From assembly GCA_029260215.1 (NCBI GenBank), contig JAJDDQ010000087.1, forward strand, positions 40,382-104,381: DNA of 64,000 bases, given 5' to 3'. The translations under genes and the position numbers were made by a program. Below the pieces are notes generated by a model. That model worked only from the letters and a program-made list of their open reading frames with translations, ran no database searches and was not told where the DNA came from. Below, piece by piece: positions 61,933 to 64,000 of this stretch (positions within the stretch are counted from its first letter, which is position 1; each line of letters starts with the position of its first letter). This DNA is from Phycisphaerae bacterium (GTDB lineage Bacteria > Planctomycetota > Phycisphaerae > UBA1845).

Positions 61933-62109
61933 CTAGATGACCCTGAACACGAACCAGACGATGAGGAATCGCATCGTCAGGGCGCAGCCGAGCACCACAA
62001 ACCAAGGGAGCCAAGTAGGGTTGGACCGGCTCCGCCACGCGCACAGCCGCCGATCGTGCCACCAGCCGGCACGAGCGAACTCGGGCAGTCCGAGCGAGGC
62101 CGCGCCCAC
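61933..62109 (-). CDS. Possible small membrane protein, 58 aa
   Basis: On the minus strand a short frame ends with a strong transmembrane helix (WFVVLGCALTMRFLIVWFVF) preceded by an Arg/Trp-rich segment. Third positions are consistently G or C. GTG 62109 is the only sensible start and has no clear ribosome binding site. It may be the end of a truncated gene. Confidence 0.35.
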   Translation of the reverse strand: MGAASLGLPEFARAGWWHDRRLCAWRSRSNPTWLPWFVVLGCALTMRFLIVWFVFRVI

Positions 62110-62121
62110 GATTTGCTGTGG

Positions 62122-62295
62122 ATGCTCTACATGAACATCCGCCGAAGCAAATCGGCGAGCCAGGATCTGCTGCTTTTCAAAGTCATCTTTCTGATGGCGC
62201 CCGAGAAGCAGGAAACCGCAACCCTCAAGGCCATGTGCGGCCCCGGAGACAACGGCGAACCCGTTCTCACCGTGATGCTTCCCGAGGAAGATTGA
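62122..62295 (+). CDS. Possible small protein or C-terminal remnant, 57 aa
   Basis: Codon use has strong G/C third positions, and the text LLLFKVIFLMAPEKQETATL ending GDNGEPVLTVMLPEED looks like real coding sequence. Starts at ATG 62122 or 62131 lack a ribosome binding site. A further in-frame GTG lies at 62056. Divergent from the small membrane frame at 61933-62109. I do not recognise the family. Confidence 0.4.
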   Translation: MLYMNIRRSKSASQDLLLFKVIFLMAPEKQETATLKAMCGPGDNGEPVLTVMLPEED

Positions 62296-62338
62296 CCCAT
62301 CGGAGCTTGATCGCTGCTCCTTCTTCATTTCTTTTTGT

Positions 62339-62360
62339 CGCGGCCGCCTTTCTGGCCGCG
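62339..62360. terminator. 7-bp hairpin between T-rich flanks
   Basis: CGCGGCC (62339-62345) and GGCCGCG (62354-62360) pair around an 8-base loop, with TTTCTTTTTG before and ATTCTTT after. It lies about 45 bases past the plus-strand stop at 62295. It fits a weak intrinsic terminator. Confidence 0.5.
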
Positions 62361-62542
62361 ATTCTTTCCGCGACCTAGCGATAGCTATGCTCGGCGGTGG
62401 GGGCGTGATACCCCACGTGGCGCTGAACCACGTTGCCCCTCTGCGGAATTCCCGTCATCCATGCGCGGCCTGTCCTTTCGTACCCCACGATACAATCAAC
62501 AGACTGGCACGATGTCAGATTCTCGACGAACAGGAGACTACG

Positions 62543-63548
62543 ATGAGTATTCGAGCACCGCTCCGCGATGAACTCAAACGCTACCGACGAGGCAAACCAG
62601 CACTCGATGGCGGGGTGCCGGGCATCAGGTACGGCAGGGCAACGCGCGGCACATTGGAGCAGGTCATCACCGGGCATCATGCGCAACAGTCCGGTGATAC
62701 CGAGTATCGAGCTCTTTCCCAACCATCCGAATACGACCCGGGACACGCATTCTACTCATCCGAGCCGCCGAACTATCGGCCGCCCGAGCCCTGGCATGAC
62801 GCCTTCGCAGCGCGGCCGACGGGACTGTTGGGCGGCTTCGATGTGGCCTCAACGCAACCGCAGCACCCAGCCATCGATCACGAGCTTGCGGGATGGCTCT
62901 CCGCTCGATTCATCAACGACCTACCAACTCAAGCGACAGAGAATGTCATCTCGATTGATGAGGCCATTCATGGAATCGTTGGTTCCGATGCTGGCATTGT
63001 CGGCAACAGCCCAATGGCTGACCTTTGGGATCAGGTTATTGACCGACCACTTTACGAGCAATCTGCGCTTGCGCCCGCCATGTTCGAACAACAGATGGAG
63101 GCCGCCGCTGGTGATCCGTCGACCCCGGAGCCAATGTCTGATAGTCGAGAGATGTCCAGCGGTCCATCAGGTCCGGTGGCTGACCACGTCGGCTACGCAC
63201 CATCTACGTTTTCCGCCCAAGTACTCGATCATCACATGGACGTGTTGCACGGAGAATCTGCAACGCCGCACCGTGAATCTGGCATTCATGATCCGAGTGA
63301 CTATCTCACTGTGCCCCCTTACCGGCAACAGTGCCCCAGTCGACTCACCAGGCGATTCACACGGTTTCGATTCTCATTCGGCCAGCCCATCGCTTGAACA
63401 GATCGTAGAGGACGAGATGCTGCAAATGGACCCCTACGCGATGACAGATCCCTACGGCATGCCGGGAGGGCCGATGGGTGTGTTTGGACCGATGCCACCG
63501 GGTCTTGGACCGATCGGACCGGCCATGGCGCCCCTGGGGCCAATGTGA
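62543..63548 (+). pseudogene. Frameshifted Met/Pro/Gly-tailed protein gene, about 334 codons
   Basis: ATG 62543 has AGGAG 6 bases upstream and opens a frame (SIRAPLRDELKRYRRGKPAL) that reads well to about SDYLTVP near 63313. The run of five C at 63314-63318 then puts the rest out of frame. In the +1 frame the text continues as LTGNSAPVDSPGDSHGFDSH and ends with a striking tail, DPYGMPGGPMGVFGPMPPGL and GPAMAPLGPM, at 63548. With four C the whole would be one protein. The family is not recognised; the body is acidic with predicted disorder. Either a real mutation, a sequencing error, or a programmed +1 shift. Confidence 0.65.
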
Positions 63549-63746
63549 TCGCGCTGCGGATCTGGCGCCCGCGATACTGACGGCACGATTAGTCGCTAAC
63601 CACATCATGATCACCCAGCGCATGGCTTCGCGCATACTCACTGCGGTCGCGCTAGCCCGCCGGTTGTGACGGATATTTCTTTCCCCGTTTTCACTTGCGC
63701 GCTCAGCATCCATGACCTATGCTTTATGTAGAAAGCGAGGTGCGCG

Positions 63747-63902
63747 ATGTCGATTGGAATCCGAAAGCTGCTTCTTGCAGGCGTCATCTTTGGGATCTTG
63801 GCACTGGCCAACACCGGCGCGATCGTCGCGTGCTTGCAGGAGATCGGAATCGTTCCGTTGGTGTCATCGGGCAGGCAAAACCGGCCAGTAGTGGGCAGGT
63901 GA
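63747..63902 (+). pseudogene. Small signal-peptide ORF interrupted by the IS21 end
   Basis: ATG 63747 has GAGG 7 bases upstream. The first 38 codons read as a hydrophobic leader (LLLAGVIFGILALANTGAIV) followed by ACLQEIGIVPL. From about 63862 the sequence is the terminal repeat of an IS21-type element, which supplies the last 13 codons and the stop. So the original gene was longer and has lost its 3' part to the insertion. Confidence 0.6.
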
Positions 63903-64000
63903 AAACCGGCCATTTTGAGGAGTCTTCGGTTCGTCGCATAGCTTCTCCTGTGAAAGGAGAAAGCTGTGTCGAATCGACTCAAGATGGCCAAAGTCCAAAC
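63862..64000 (+). mobile_element. Left end of an IS21-family insertion sequence (runs off the window)
   Basis: The end begins TGTCATCGGGCAGG, and related blocks GGCAGGCAAAACCGGCCA and GGCAGGTGAAAACCGGCCA follow about 24 bases apart. Multiple terminal repeats starting with TG are typical of IS21. The istA start lies 104 bases in. The right end is outside the window. Confidence 0.8.
63966..64000 (+). CDS. istA: IstA-type IS21 transposase, N-terminus only
   Basis: GTG 63966, with AAGGAG about 6 bases upstream, opens VSNRLKMAKVQ. That matches the usual start of planctomycete IS21 transposases (MANRLKMAKVQ-like), which continue into an HTH domain. The gene is cut by the window edge, so nothing beyond the first 11 codons is visible. 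Confidence 0.8.
   Translation, partial: MSNRLKMAKVQ

Overview
The window looks like DNA of a Planctomycetota bacterium, probably an uncultured lineage near the Phycisphaerae. The grounds are indirect: very large Sec-exported YD-repeat proteins, dockerin-like calcium motifs, a C-terminal IPTxxxWG sorting signal, TSP3-type repeats, and high G+C with clear Shine-Dalgarno sites. No rRNA or tRNA is present to confirm this.

Region 1 (about 0.4-34.3 kb) reads as a plasmid or plasmid-derived mobile element. It carries a MOBF relaxase-helicase (4.5-7.3 kb), a ParA plus ribbon-helix-helix partition pair (8.9-10.3 kb), a tyrosine integrase (18.6-19.6 kb), a plasmid-encoded RepA (31.5-32.5 kb) with an iteron and DnaA-box origin beside it, and a ParDE addiction pair. 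Cargo includes a STAND NTPase with a degenerate effector-associated-like N-terminus, a YD-repeat toxin-like protein followed by a TPR protein, a nuclease-like plus P-loop ATPase that resembles a defence gene, a 1468-residue methyltransferase/strawberry-notch-type helicase, a DUF6876 protein, and a cupin divergent from an XRE regulator. Three minus-strand genes of this element have long leader hairpins that abut or pair with their own ribosome binding sites. No type IV secretion genes are in the window.

Region 2 (about 34.4-51.7 kb) starts with a 275-bp MITE-like element with an 8-bp target duplication. It continues as a minus-strand block of exported proteins: a 2789-residue YD-repeat protein with a probable membrane immunity partner, four tandem paralogues of a secreted glycine-rich protein, a TSP3-repeat protein with its own C-terminal repeat, and an IPTL-CTERM-like protein.

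Region 3 (about 51.8-57.2 kb) is a scarred defence-type island. It has an IS66-like fragment fused to a fragment of the membrane gene found at 34 kb, an intact two-gene operon (TrlF-like PHP-SMC ATPase plus AlbA_2/HATPase protein), and the stumps of two helicase genes behind an intact HTH gene, then a ParA remnant.

Region 4 (57.5-64 kb) is the end of an integrative element. A sequence resembling the tmRNA 3' end lies next to a second tyrosine integrase, followed by an excisionase-like protein, a DUF5131 (Gp37/Gp68) protein, an AAA-like ATPase, a paralogue of a region 1 small protein, a frameshifted Met/Pro/Gly-rich gene, and the left end of an IS21-family element that runs off the window. All functional names come from motif recognition by eye; no database search was run.
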